DNA from: an uncultured Lachnospiraceae bacterium | Lineage (GTDB): Bacteria; Bacillota; Clostridia; Lachnospirales; Lachnospiraceae | Length of the DNA stretch: 9,206 bases | Reading direction: 5' to 3' | Assembly (NCBI GenBank): GCA_937901625.1 | Contig: CALDIE010000058.1 | Location: 1-9,206 of the forward strand | In this document: piece after piece, positions 1-6,122 of the stretch | Position numbering within the stretch: position 1 is the first letter of the stretch | Layout of the letters: each line of letters opens with the position of its first letter | Made by a program: the position numbers and the translations under genes | Notes under the pieces: model-generated | What the model was told of the DNA's origin: nothing | What the model saw: only the letters and a program-made list of their open reading frames with translations | Databases searched by the model: none

Positions 1-1683
1 GTCGCTTAAGGTTTTGGATCTTTCGATCCTTGCCGGGATCATCGGTTCATTTTCATCAAAGTATTCCAGCAATTCCTTCCGGAATCGTACGATCTCCTCC
101 GGCGGGATCTCCTGCATGGCATGTCCTTGCGCTGCCACCAGCAGTATGACCTGTTCCTCCATCGTAAACGGACTTCCCTGGGGTTGTCTGAGCAAACGCA
201 TCAGACCCTCGCCGTAACGTAACTGCCGTTTGGTCGTAATATCAAGTTCGCTGGAAAATTGGGTAAATACTTCCATTTCGCGATACTGCGCCAGATCGAG
301 TCGCAGGGAGGAAGCTGCCTTTTTCATAGCCTTGGTCTGCGCGGCTCCGCCTACACGGGATACCGAAAGACCTACGTTGACCGCGGGGCGCTGTCCGTTA
401 AAGAAGAGCTTGCTCTCCAAAAAGATCTGTCCGTCCGTGATCGATATGATATTGGTCGGGATATAGGCCGACACATCGCCTGCCTGCGTCTCCACGATGG
501 GAAGCGCCGTCATGGAACCTCCACCCAGCGAATCCGCCAGATGCGCGGATCTTTCCAACAGTCTGGAATGCAGATAGAATACATCTCCCGGGAAAGCCTC
601 TCTTCCGGGGCTTCTCTCCAAAAGCAGGCTCATGGAACGGTAAGCGACCGCATGTTTACTTAAGTCATCATAAACGATCAGAACATCTTTCCCTTTATTC
701 ATAAAGAACTCGCCCAGCGCCGTTCCCGAATACGGAGCGATATACTGGATCGGTGCCGTCTCACTGGCGGAGGCATTCACCACGACCGTGTAATTCATTG
801 CACCCTTTTTTTCGAGATTACTTACAAGCTGTGCCACGGAACCGGATTTTTGTCCGATCGCCACATAGATGCAGATAACGTCCTTCCCCTTCTGGTTTAA
901 GATCGTATCGATCGCTACCGAGGTCTTACCGGTCTGACGATCTCCGATGATCAGCTCTCTTTGTCCCCGTCCGATGGGAAACATGGCGTCGATTGCCAGG
1001 ATGCCCGTATCCATCGGCGTATCCACCGGCTGTCTTTCGATGATCCCGGGTGCCGGAGATTCTATGGCACGATACCCTTCCGCATAAACCTCGCCTTTTC
1101 CGTCGATCGGCTGGCCCAAAGGATCTATCACTCGTCCCAAAAAGGCATCGCCAACGGGCATTCCCGCAGTCCTTCCCGTCCTTCTGACACGGCTGCCTTC
1201 CGAGATATCGTCATCGTCGCTAAACAGGATCACTCCCACTTCGTTTTTGCGCAGATCCTGCACCATGCCCTTTACGCCACAGTCAAACTCCACGATCTCG
1301 CCGTATGTGACATGGCTTAAAGCGCTTACGATGGCAATCCCGTCACCGACAGTCTTTACCACACCTTCCTCGTAAGGCGTTGTCTCCAAAGACCAGTCGG
1401 AGAGTTTTTCCCGGATCAGTCCCGTGACATTGTTGGTACTGCCCTCGATCCGCTGCAGCATCTCTTTTAACTGCTGTAAGCGGCCTCGGTTTGACCAGTC
1501 ATAGGTATTGGATCCGACTCTTAAACGGAATCCGCCGCCTAAGGTATCATCCTGTTTAAATACCAGCGTATAGTCTTTACCATAGGTTTTTTTCAGAAAA
1601 TTACAAAACCGGATCTTCTGCTCTTTTGTCGGCTCCGCAGCGGAATACAGATAGGCGTTGTAAGTTTTCTTTTCTTCACTCAT
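1..1683 (-). CDS. atpA: Fusion: delta (OSCP) C-terminal domain + ATP synthase F1 alpha subunit; 3' end cut by window edge
   Basis: I translated this by hand: 561 codons with no stop from ATG 1683 to the left edge. Residues about 8-80 align with the C-terminal third of delta/OSCP; the clearest match is LGGGFRLRVGSNTYDWSNRG followed by RLQQLKEML, against the E. coli delta tail ending VIDGSVRGRLERLADVL. From about residue 82 (STNNVTGLIREKL, like the STEISELI start of alpha) it is a normal alpha subunit: beta-barrel, Walker A GDRQTGKT 247-254, Walker B VLIVYDD 334-340, Arg finger VSRVGG with R443, then the helical C-terminal domain. It would form the non-catalytic nucleotide sites of the F1 hexamer on the cytoplasmic face. 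It follows atpF by 47 bases. The start is uncertain: the site before ATG 1683 is a weak purine run, and an in-frame GTG at 1734, overlapping the atpF stop, would add 17 residues. An in-frame TGA at 1743-1741 closes the frame, so no delta N-terminal domain can be attached. About 15-25 residues of alpha probably lie beyond the edge. Confidence 0.95.
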   Translation of the reverse strand, partial: MSEEKKTYNAYLYSAAEPTKEQKIRFCNFLKKTYGKDYTLVFKQDDTLGGGFRLRVGSNTYDWSNRGRLQQLKEMLQRIEGSTNNVTGLIREKLSDWSLETTPYEEGVVKTVGDGIAIVSALSHVTYGEIVEFDCGVKGMVQDLRKNEVGVILFSDDDDISEGSRVRRTGRTAGMPVGDAFLGRVIDPLGQPIDGKGEVYAEGYRAIESPAPGIIERQPVDTPMDTGILAIDAMFPIGRGQRELIIGDRQTGKTSVAIDTILNQKGKDVICIYVAIGQKSGSVAQLVSNLEKKGAMNYTVVVNASASETAPIQYIAPYSGTALGEFFMNKGKDVLIVYDDLSKHAVAYRSMSLLLERSPGREAFPGDVFYLHSRLLERSAHLADSLGGGSMTALPIVETQAGDVSAYIPTNIISITDGQIFLESKLFFNGQRPAVNVGLSVSRVGGAAQTKAMKKAASSLRLDLAQYREMEVFTQFSSELDITTKRQLRYGEGLMRLLRQPQGSPFTMEEQVILLVAAQGHAMQEIPPEEIVRFRKELLEYFDENEPMIPARIERSKTLSD

Positions 1684-1730
1684 GATCTTCTCTTCTTTCG
1701 TTCCCGTTGTTTTTTGATCATCAACAGCGA

Positions 1731-2222
1731 TCACTGCTGCTCATCCAGGCTTCTCTCCGCGTCATCTAGGAATGTCTCATATGTCTCGTCCAGATTGCGG
1801 TCCAGAAGAAGCTTTGCGGTCGCTTCCTCAACGATTCCCTTGATCTCGCTGTTCGCGCGCTCGATCATGCGATCGTATTCCGCATCCGCCTTTTCTCTGG
1901 CCTGCGTCACGATTTCCTCTGCCTCCTGCTTAGCCAGTGCGATCCGCTCTTCTTCGAAATGTTCTATCTTTTCTCTGGATTCTTTGCGCTTCTGCTCGAT
2001 CTCGTCGTCGATTTCCTTCATCCTGCTCTCATATTGCTCGTGAAGTTTTTGCGCTTCCTCGACCTTATCCTGCGCATCCTTTTTCATATCCTCATACTGT
2101 CCGGCGCGTCCCTCTATAAAATCATGGATTGGCTTATAAAGAAGAATATAAAGCCCACCAAAGAGGATCACCAGATTAAGCATATGCAGAAGGATCTGTT
2201 GTATATTGATATTCAATGGCAT
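1731..2222 (-). CDS. atpF: F1Fo ATP synthase subunit b
   Basis: This is the peripheral stalk subunit: an N-terminal membrane helix anchors it beside the c-ring, and a long dimeric coiled coil reaches up F1 to the delta C-terminal domain. The protein has 163 residues, within the usual bacterial b range. A hydrophobic helix spans about 7-29 and is followed by KPIHDFIEGRAG, the typical membrane-exit motif. Residues 40-140 are very rich in E, K, R, Q and A with heptad spacing. The frame can be opened at GTG 2231, but that codon lies within GGAGGG (2236-2231), so the start is ATG 2222, eight bases downstream of this Shine-Dalgarno. Only 15 bases separate it from the atpE stop, which suggests coupled translation. 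Its natural partner, the delta C-terminal domain, is carried here by the next gene as a fusion to alpha. Confidence 0.95.
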   Translation of the reverse strand: MPLNINIQQILLHMLNLVILFGGLYILLYKPIHDFIEGRAGQYEDMKKDAQDKVEEAQKLHEQYESRMKEIDDEIEQKRKESREKIEHFEEERIALAKQEAEEIVTQAREKADAEYDRMIERANSEIKGIVEEATAKLLLDRNLDETYETFLDDAERSLDEQQ

Positions 2223-2230
2223 GGTATCCA

Positions 2231-2236
2231 CCCTCC
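2231..2236 (-). promoter_or_regulatory. Ribosome binding site deciding the atpF start
   Basis: GGAGGG on the minus strand ends eight bases before ATG 2222. It overlaps the upstream in-frame GTG at 2231, which rules that codon out as the likely start. Confidence 0.8.
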
Positions 2237-2237
2237 G

Positions 2238-2621
2238 TTACATGACAAATACGATCAGGATCGTTACGATCAATGCATAGATAACAACCGTCTCGATAAA
2301 GACAAGTCCGAGCATCAGTGTGGTTCTGATCTTTCCGTCCGCCTCCGGCTGTCTGGCAATGCCATCCACCGACTTCGAGATCGCAAGTGCCATTCCCACA
2401 CATCCGGCCAGAGCCGCAACACCCATCGTGATGGCTGCTGCCATCGCTTTGGAACCTACGGAGTCATTCTGCGTTGCCTCCTGCGTCACTGCCGTATCCT
2501 CTGCTGCCTGCACCTTAAGAGACGGAGCAAACAAAGTCATCACGGTTGCCAGACACATAAGCGCTCCTGCCATAGCAAGTACCTTCGTAAAGTTTCCAAC
2601 CATCTTTCCAAGTCTTTTCAT
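2238..2621 (-). CDS. atpE: F1Fo ATP synthase subunit c with N-terminal signal-peptide-like extension
   Basis: This is the membrane-embedded rotor-ring proteolipid. The translation has 127 residues, about 40 more than usual. Residues 1-39 resemble a signal peptide: basic MKRLGK, a hydrophobic core at about 14-32, and a KVQA/A cleavage-like site at 39-40. Cleavage would leave 87-88 residues, the normal c length. The rest is a standard hairpin: helix 1 at about 57-85, the polar loop ARQPEADGK with R90-Q91-P92, and helix 2 with the ion-binding carboxylate E110 in FIETVVIY. Of the Na+-ring signature known from Ilyobacter, E110, T111 (Ser/Thr position) and Y115 are present, but the helix-1 Gln is Met77, so H+ versus Na+ cannot be settled. 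The helix-1 glycine motif is weak (G67, G73, G76). A good AAAGGAGA site lies at 2639-2632. The start gives one continuous frame with that site, so the extension is probably real. Confidence 0.95.
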   Translation of the reverse strand: MKRLGKMVGNFTKVLAMAGALMCLATVMTLFAPSLKVQAAEDTAVTQEATQNDSVGSKAMAAAITMGVAALAGCVGMALAISKSVDGIARQPEADGKIRTTLMLGLVFIETVVIYALIVTILIVFVM

Positions 2622-2667
2622 CTTTTTTCTCTCTCCTTTGATATATGTTTTAACGTCTTATTCTTTT

Positions 2668-3480
2668 TTAAGCTTTCTTTTCCGGTACTTCCGATACCTC
2701 TCCGTAATAGTTCGATACCAGCATCGTCAATACGTAGGTCTGTATGATCGCATGCAAAAGTGTGAACATGACTCCCACCGCCACCGGAAGAACGAAACTT
2801 AAGTGAATATAGTAATACACTAACTCCGTCACCAGCAGACCCGACAGAAGGGCTCCGAACAGTCGGAAACTCATGGAGATCGGAAGGGAAAACTCTTTTA
2901 ATGTTTTAAGGATTCCTTTAAAGCCGTTTCCCGCGATACCGCCGGTCAAAATCATAAGATAGGAAAAGACACCCATACCGATGGCTGAATTGATATCCGC
3001 TAACGGCGCTCCCAACGTAATGGACTCTCCTCTTGTGGTGATCGCCTGCAGACCAAGAAGCTCAAACAGTGTCCCCAAAAAGATATAGGATCCCGCCGCG
3101 AAAATGTAGGCGCTTAAGAAGCTGTTTCTGTGCGGGCTGTAGCTCTTTGCCAGATCGTCAAAGAAACCTACCCAGGTTTCCAGCAGGATCTGAAACTTTC
3201 CGGGCACCTCTTTAAACTTAGGGATCACAAAGATCCGGATGATCAGTGCCATCAACAGGATCAATCCCGTTACCACATACGCCGAAACAAGTGCCGGACT
3301 GACATCCATGATCCCAAGGAAATCGATACGATTGGTATCATGCAATACCGCGTCCCGCATCATCTCACGGACTGTTTCCGAATGCTCTGTCTTACCTCCT
3401 GTCAATACGATCCCGACGATAAGCAAAACGATCAAAACCGCCATTACGATCAACGTGGTCGTTTTCTGTTTTTTCGGCAT
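2668..3480 (-). CDS. atpB: F1Fo ATP synthase subunit a
   Basis: This is the stator membrane subunit that forms the two ion half-channels against the c-ring. It has 270 residues. Conserved landmarks are VPGKFQILLETWVGF (92-106), the APLADINSAIGMG helix (158-170), the essential arginine R206 in SFRLFG, and the final helix with Q247 in IIQTYVLTML. Two oddities stand out. First, residues 8-27 form an extra N-terminal hydrophobic segment after MPKKQK, ahead of the usual first membrane helix (about 63-86); the E. coli and B. subtilis proteins, as I recall them, lack it. Second, the Arg helix reads RLFGALLSGL where most subunits have RLFGN...GE, so the usual Asn and Glu are Ala210 and Leu215. The start is supported by GGGAGGTG at 3493-3486. 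This is the first atp gene seen; no atpI or atpZ precedes it. Confidence 0.95.
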   Translation of the reverse strand: MPKKQKTTTLIVMAVLIVLLIVGIVLTGGKTEHSETVREMMRDAVLHDTNRIDFLGIMDVSPALVSAYVVTGLILLMALIIRIFVIPKFKEVPGKFQILLETWVGFFDDLAKSYSPHRNSFLSAYIFAAGSYIFLGTLFELLGLQAITTRGESITLGAPLADINSAIGMGVFSYLMILTGGIAGNGFKGILKTLKEFSLPISMSFRLFGALLSGLLVTELVYYYIHLSFVLPVAVGVMFTLLHAIIQTYVLTMLVSNYYGEVSEVPEKKA

Positions 3481-3485
3481 TCACT

Positions 3486-3493
3486 CACCTCCC
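3486..3493 (-). promoter_or_regulatory. Ribosome binding site of atpB
   Basis: GGGAGGTG on the minus strand lies five bases before ATG 3480. It is the strongest Shine-Dalgarno in the atp cluster, as suits the first gene. Confidence 0.75.
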
Positions 3494-3530
3494 TGTTTTA
3501 AGGACCGTTCTGTGTCGATCCCATCTTTGT

Positions 3531-3539
3531 ATTTTACCA
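3531..3539 (-). promoter_or_regulatory. Candidate extended -10 promoter for the atp operon
   Basis: TGGTAAAAT on the minus strand fits an extended -10 (TGn plus five of six bases of TATAAT). No good -35 is seen 16-18 bases upstream. It lies in the 112-base gap between the carboxypeptidase stop and atpB and would give a leader of about 45 bases. There is no terminator in this gap, so read-through from the upstream gene is equally possible. Confidence 0.4.
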
Positions 3540-3592
3540 TACTTTCAATCTCATAGCGCATCTTTCTTACCGTATGTCTCCTTTTTACACAT

Positions 3593-5773
3593 TTACATCT
3601 TTCGCAAAACCATGCATACCAGCTCCTCCGCTGTCTGTGGGATCACGATATCCTCTTCGGTAAGCGCTATTGTGCCGCTTCTGTTTGCTACCACCTCTCG
3701 TCCATAGCGAAGTAGCATCTCTGTTAAGGTCGTCCGCACCGTCCCGTCTTCCGCGCCGAATTCGATGGCAATGATCGTGTGCGTGACCCCGTCCGCATCC
3801 GGCGTTTCCATCGCCGCTACCAGACAGGCACCGGACATGTTGGTAGTTCCGGTCTTTAAGCCGATCACGCCGGGAAGATTATAGAGCATGGGATTGGTAT
3901 TGGTAACCGTCTTTGACAGAGTCGGGAGCTCGATCTCCAGGGTACTCGTGATTTCCTTTACCTCCGGATACTCCGCTAAAAGGCAGGTTGAGAGAGTAAA
4001 CATATCCTCCGCGCTCATGCGGTTCTGGATCTTTGATGTAGAGATATTATCCGTAAAGATCGGAAGACCGTTGGAGTTAAAAAACTCCGATTCCTTAAGT
4101 CCGATCTCTTCCGCCCTGGCATTCATCCTTTCCACAAAGGCTTCCTCGCTTCCCTCCAGGTATTCCGCCAGCGCCAGCGCGCTTTCGTTACTTGAGGCCA
4201 GAAGCATACCATAGAGTAACTCCCTTACATTGCTTACCTGCCCGGACTCCATCCAGATCATACCGTCCGAGGAATGGGATATCCATACTGCCCGATCGGA
4301 AATCGGCACTTCATCTTCCAACGTGATCTCTCCGTCATGGAGCGCATCCATTACGCACAGACAGGTCATCAGTTTGGTCGTACTGGCGATCGGAACCGGA
4401 ATGGCCGGCATGTAGGAAGTAAATATTTCCTTTGTGGTCGCGTCTCCCACAAGAGCGCTGTTGACTTCATAAAAGAGTCCCTGCTCGATCAGGCTGTCCA
4501 TATCCACGCTATAGGGCCGGTCGGTATAGATCGACATCCCGCCGCCCGATATATTCATCTCCATATCCAGCATCATGGCCAGATCCGTTACGGAGATAAA
4601 GCAGTCTTTCTGACCTTCATCATTAGTTCCGATAAAGGAATAATATTTAACGCGGTTATCGTCTATCAGGATGGAATTGATCCTTAAACCGAGTGTCGAA
4701 TATGTCAGTGCCGTTCCATCCTCGTCCGTCAATACAAAGGGAACATTTTCGCCTCCCACCGGCTCGTATTCTCCTCCGGTTACGATCTCCACGGCGTTAT
4801 CCGCAATCGATAACGAAAATCTCCCCGTCGTTTGCCGGAGGGCATACGCCACATCCCTAAGCGAGATATAGCGGTTGTTTTCATAACTGTAATGGATGGT
4901 CCGTACATTATAGTGCGAGGAGTCGTTAACCGTTACAGACAAATTTTCCAGGATCCTATGTGTTTCCGCCGCATGGACTGTGTCTGTCCCAAACATACTC
5001 TGTAACACTCCACGGTCTGTGTCTATATCCCTGTGAAAGATCATGGTATTGCCGTTTATTCCTTCCAGTACCAGAACATCTTTATCAACCATGCAGCGAT
5101 AAGATACAGCAGAGCCGTCTTGCTGCGGATGAAGAGTATCTTCAAGGCTTACTATTCCACCGCTTAAGTGATAGCGGCCTTCTCCGGAATACTGCGTCTG
5201 TACAGACGTAAGCTCCGGAAGGATGTCAGGACCGTAGTTTAAGAAGTATTCCTCCGAAGAGATACCGATCGCTCTTTGGATCGCAGCCTCCGCTTCCTCC
5301 TCAGTGATCTCCCCCTTTCCTTCTGCCGGCGCGCGATTCATGATAAGGTGTCTCAACGCCTGCGCCATCTGTGCCCGGACAGCGGCATTCATCGCAAGAT
5401 AAGAAGCCTCATCCGTTTCCATCTGCCATCTTCCGTTCGGTGAAAAGGAAAGGGTATAGTCGATCCTCGCATCTCCAAACATATCTTTGAGGGGTAATTC
5501 CTCCGCTCCGGCCGCCGGACCAAACCATCCGCTTGCGTTCACCCTGACCGATGCAGAGTAATCCGCCTCGCCTTTCCATGTACCGGGCAGTTGAAAACGA
5601 TCCTTAAAGAATACCCAAACGCTCAGCAGGATCAGGACAAATAAAACAAGCGCAAAAAGAGACGCCGTCAGCCGCTTCATCCTTTTACGCTTCTTTTTCT
5701 TTGAAGATATGCTTTTCTTCCCCGGTTCCTTTTTTAATTCTTCTCTCCCCATAACCTTCTTTGCTCTTTGCAT
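3593..5773 (-). CDS. Membrane-anchored S11-family D-alanyl-D-alanine carboxypeptidase with stalk domains
   Basis: This is a penicillin-binding-protein-type serine D,D-carboxypeptidase that would remove the terminal D-Ala of peptidoglycan stem peptides outside the cell. It has 726 residues, nearly twice a plain DacA. Order: a cytoplasmic tail very rich in Lys/Arg (1-34); one membrane helix (about 36-56); a beta-rich region of about 65-250 starting LPGTWKGEA, with a helical insertion near 125-180, perhaps lipocalin-like; a Cu-amine-oxidase-N-like stalk domain (about 278-417, key motifs RYISLRDVAYAL and CFISVTDLAMML); then the catalytic domain with SxxK S464-TT-K467, SxN S527-S-N529 and KTG 640-642, all intact. 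The KTG strand is followed by a C-terminal tail of about 80 residues. The start is uncertain: M1 lacks a good ribosome binding site, and M8 or M32 are alternatives that keep the membrane helix. An in-frame TAA lies just upstream of M1. It could be co-transcribed with atpB downstream. Confidence 0.9.
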   Translation of the reverse strand: MQRAKKVMGREELKKEPGKKSISSKKKKRKRMKRLTASLFALVLFVLILLSVWVFFKDRFQLPGTWKGEADYSASVRVNASGWFGPAAGAEELPLKDMFGDARIDYTLSFSPNGRWQMETDEASYLAMNAAVRAQMAQALRHLIMNRAPAEGKGEITEEEAEAAIQRAIGISSEEYFLNYGPDILPELTSVQTQYSGEGRYHLSGGIVSLEDTLHPQQDGSAVSYRCMVDKDVLVLEGINGNTMIFHRDIDTDRGVLQSMFGTDTVHAAETHRILENLSVTVNDSSHYNVRTIHYSYENNRYISLRDVAYALRQTTGRFSLSIADNAVEIVTGGEYEPVGGENVPFVLTDEDGTALTYSTLGLRINSILIDDNRVKYYSFIGTNDEGQKDCFISVTDLAMMLDMEMNISGGGMSIYTDRPYSVDMDSLIEQGLFYEVNSALVGDATTKEIFTSYMPAIPVPIASTTKLMTCLCVMDALHDGEITLEDEVPISDRAVWISHSSDGMIWMESGQVSNVRELLYGMLLASSNESALALAEYLEGSEEAFVERMNARAEEIGLKESEFFNSNGLPIFTDNISTSKIQNRMSAEDMFTLSTCLLAEYPEVKEITSTLEIELPTLSKTVTNTNPMLYNLPGVIGLKTGTTNMSGACLVAAMETPDADGVTHTIIAIEFGAEDGTVRTTLTEMLLRYGREVVANRSGTIALTEEDIVIPQTAEELVCMVLRKM

Positions 5774-5893
5774 CCCCGTTTACTGTATCCTCTTACTGTA
5801 CGCCTGTTTCGGCACCGCTTTCGCGTAGAGATCCCCCCGGATCACCCTCCTTGCCCTGTCAGGCAGTGAAAGATTTACATAAAATCCCACAAA

Positions 5894-5922
5894 ATAATAC
5901 CATATTTTCCCACGGATGTCAT
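5894..5922 (-). promoter_or_regulatory. Candidate sigma-A promoter of the carboxypeptidase gene
   Basis: On the minus strand, ATGACA (5922-5917, five of six to TTGACA) is separated by 17 bases from TATTAT (5899-5894). The -10 is preceded by TGG, giving an extended -10. Transcription would start near 5887, leaving a leader of about 114 bases before ATG 5773. Confidence 0.5.
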
Positions 5923-5982
5923 CCGGCGCCACCTGTCTTTTTGCGTCGTAAAGCGCTCATCGCTCTTGAAGTGAGGGATTGC

Positions 5983-5997
5983 TTGAACTGCGTTCAA
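5983..5997. promoter_or_regulatory. Perfect inverted repeat upstream of pfp (operator candidate 1)
   Basis: TTGAACTGCGTTCAA has 6-base arms and a 3-base centre, perfectly symmetric. It ends two bases before the cre match. I cannot assign it to a known regulator. The GAAC...GTTC core resembles a DinR/LexA box, but the spacer is three bases instead of four. Confidence 0.45.
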
Positions 5998-5999
5998 AA

Positions 6000-6013
6000 T
6001 GTAAGCGCTTCCT
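6000..6013 (+). promoter_or_regulatory. Catabolite-responsive element (cre) for CcpA upstream of pfp
   Basis: TGTAAGCGCTTCCT matches the cre consensus TGWAARCGYTWNCW at every defined position. It lies 118 bases before the pfp start and about 80-93 bases upstream of the candidate start site near 6093. In Firmicutes, cre sites that far upstream (for example ackA) usually activate; sites within or after the promoter repress. Activation of glycolysis by sugar excess would fit. CcpA binding is inferred from the motif only. Confidence 0.6.
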
Positions 6014-6026
6014 TTATTTTCACGGC

Positions 6027-6045
6027 ATTTTCAGTACCTGAAAAT
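6027..6045. promoter_or_regulatory. Perfect 19-base inverted repeat upstream of pfp (operator candidate 2)
   Basis: ATTTTCAGTACCTGAAAAT has 8-base perfect arms around a 3-base centre, which is typical of a dimeric repressor operator. It sits 14 bases after the cre match and just upstream of the -35/-10 candidates, or within the spacer if TAAAAT at 6049-6054 is the real -10. It is too short-looped and lacks a T-tract, so it is unlikely to be a terminator. Confidence 0.5.
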
Positions 6046-6057
6046 AGGTAAAATCTA

Positions 6058-6086
6058 TTTACAATTTTCAAAAAATGATTTAGCAT
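6058..6086 (+). promoter_or_regulatory. Candidate promoter of pfp
   Basis: TTTACA (6058-6063) and TAGCAT (6081-6086) are separated by 17 bases. The -35 matches five of six, the -10 four of six. It would give a leader of about 38 bases. TAAAAT at 6049-6054 is an alternative -10 with a poor -35. The region is AT-rich, so chance matches are easy. Confidence 0.35.
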
Positions 6087-6116
6087 TTTCTTTGTCAACA
6101 ACAAAACTATATAAAA

Positions 6117-6122
6117 AAGGAG
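6117..6122 (+). promoter_or_regulatory. Ribosome binding site deciding the pfp start
   Basis: AAGGAG lies eight bases before ATG 6131. It lies inside the longer frame that could open at TTG 6092, so ATG 6131 is the start. Confidence 0.85.

Noticed and set aside
1680..1721. 13-residue basic peptide MIKKQRERKKRRS between atpF and the fusion gene
   Set aside because: No ribosome binding site, and its composition is that of a purine-rich spacer. It is noted only for its ATGA overlap.
1959..2747. 262-codon plus-strand open frame opposite atpF, atpE and the end of atpB
   Set aside because: It is the complement of three well-supported atp genes, has low-complexity His/Leu/Arg/Ser-rich content and no ribosome binding site.
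3481..3561. 26-codon frame on the minus strand ending immediately before atpB (MRYEIESMVKYK...)
   Set aside because: The only AAGGAG upstream is 16 bases from its ATG, it overlaps the atpB promoter and ribosome binding site, and it resembles neither atpI nor atpZ as far as I can tell. It could be a coupling leader, but there is no positive evidence.
5947..5960. Second cre-like site (TAAAGCGCTCAT)
   Set aside because: Only the GCGCT core matches; both flanks deviate from TGWAARCGYTWNCW.
5985..5995. LexA/DinR box (GAAC...GTTC) upstream of pfp
   Set aside because: The spacer is three bases instead of the required four, and a glycolytic gene is not an expected SOS target. Kept only as an unassigned palindrome.
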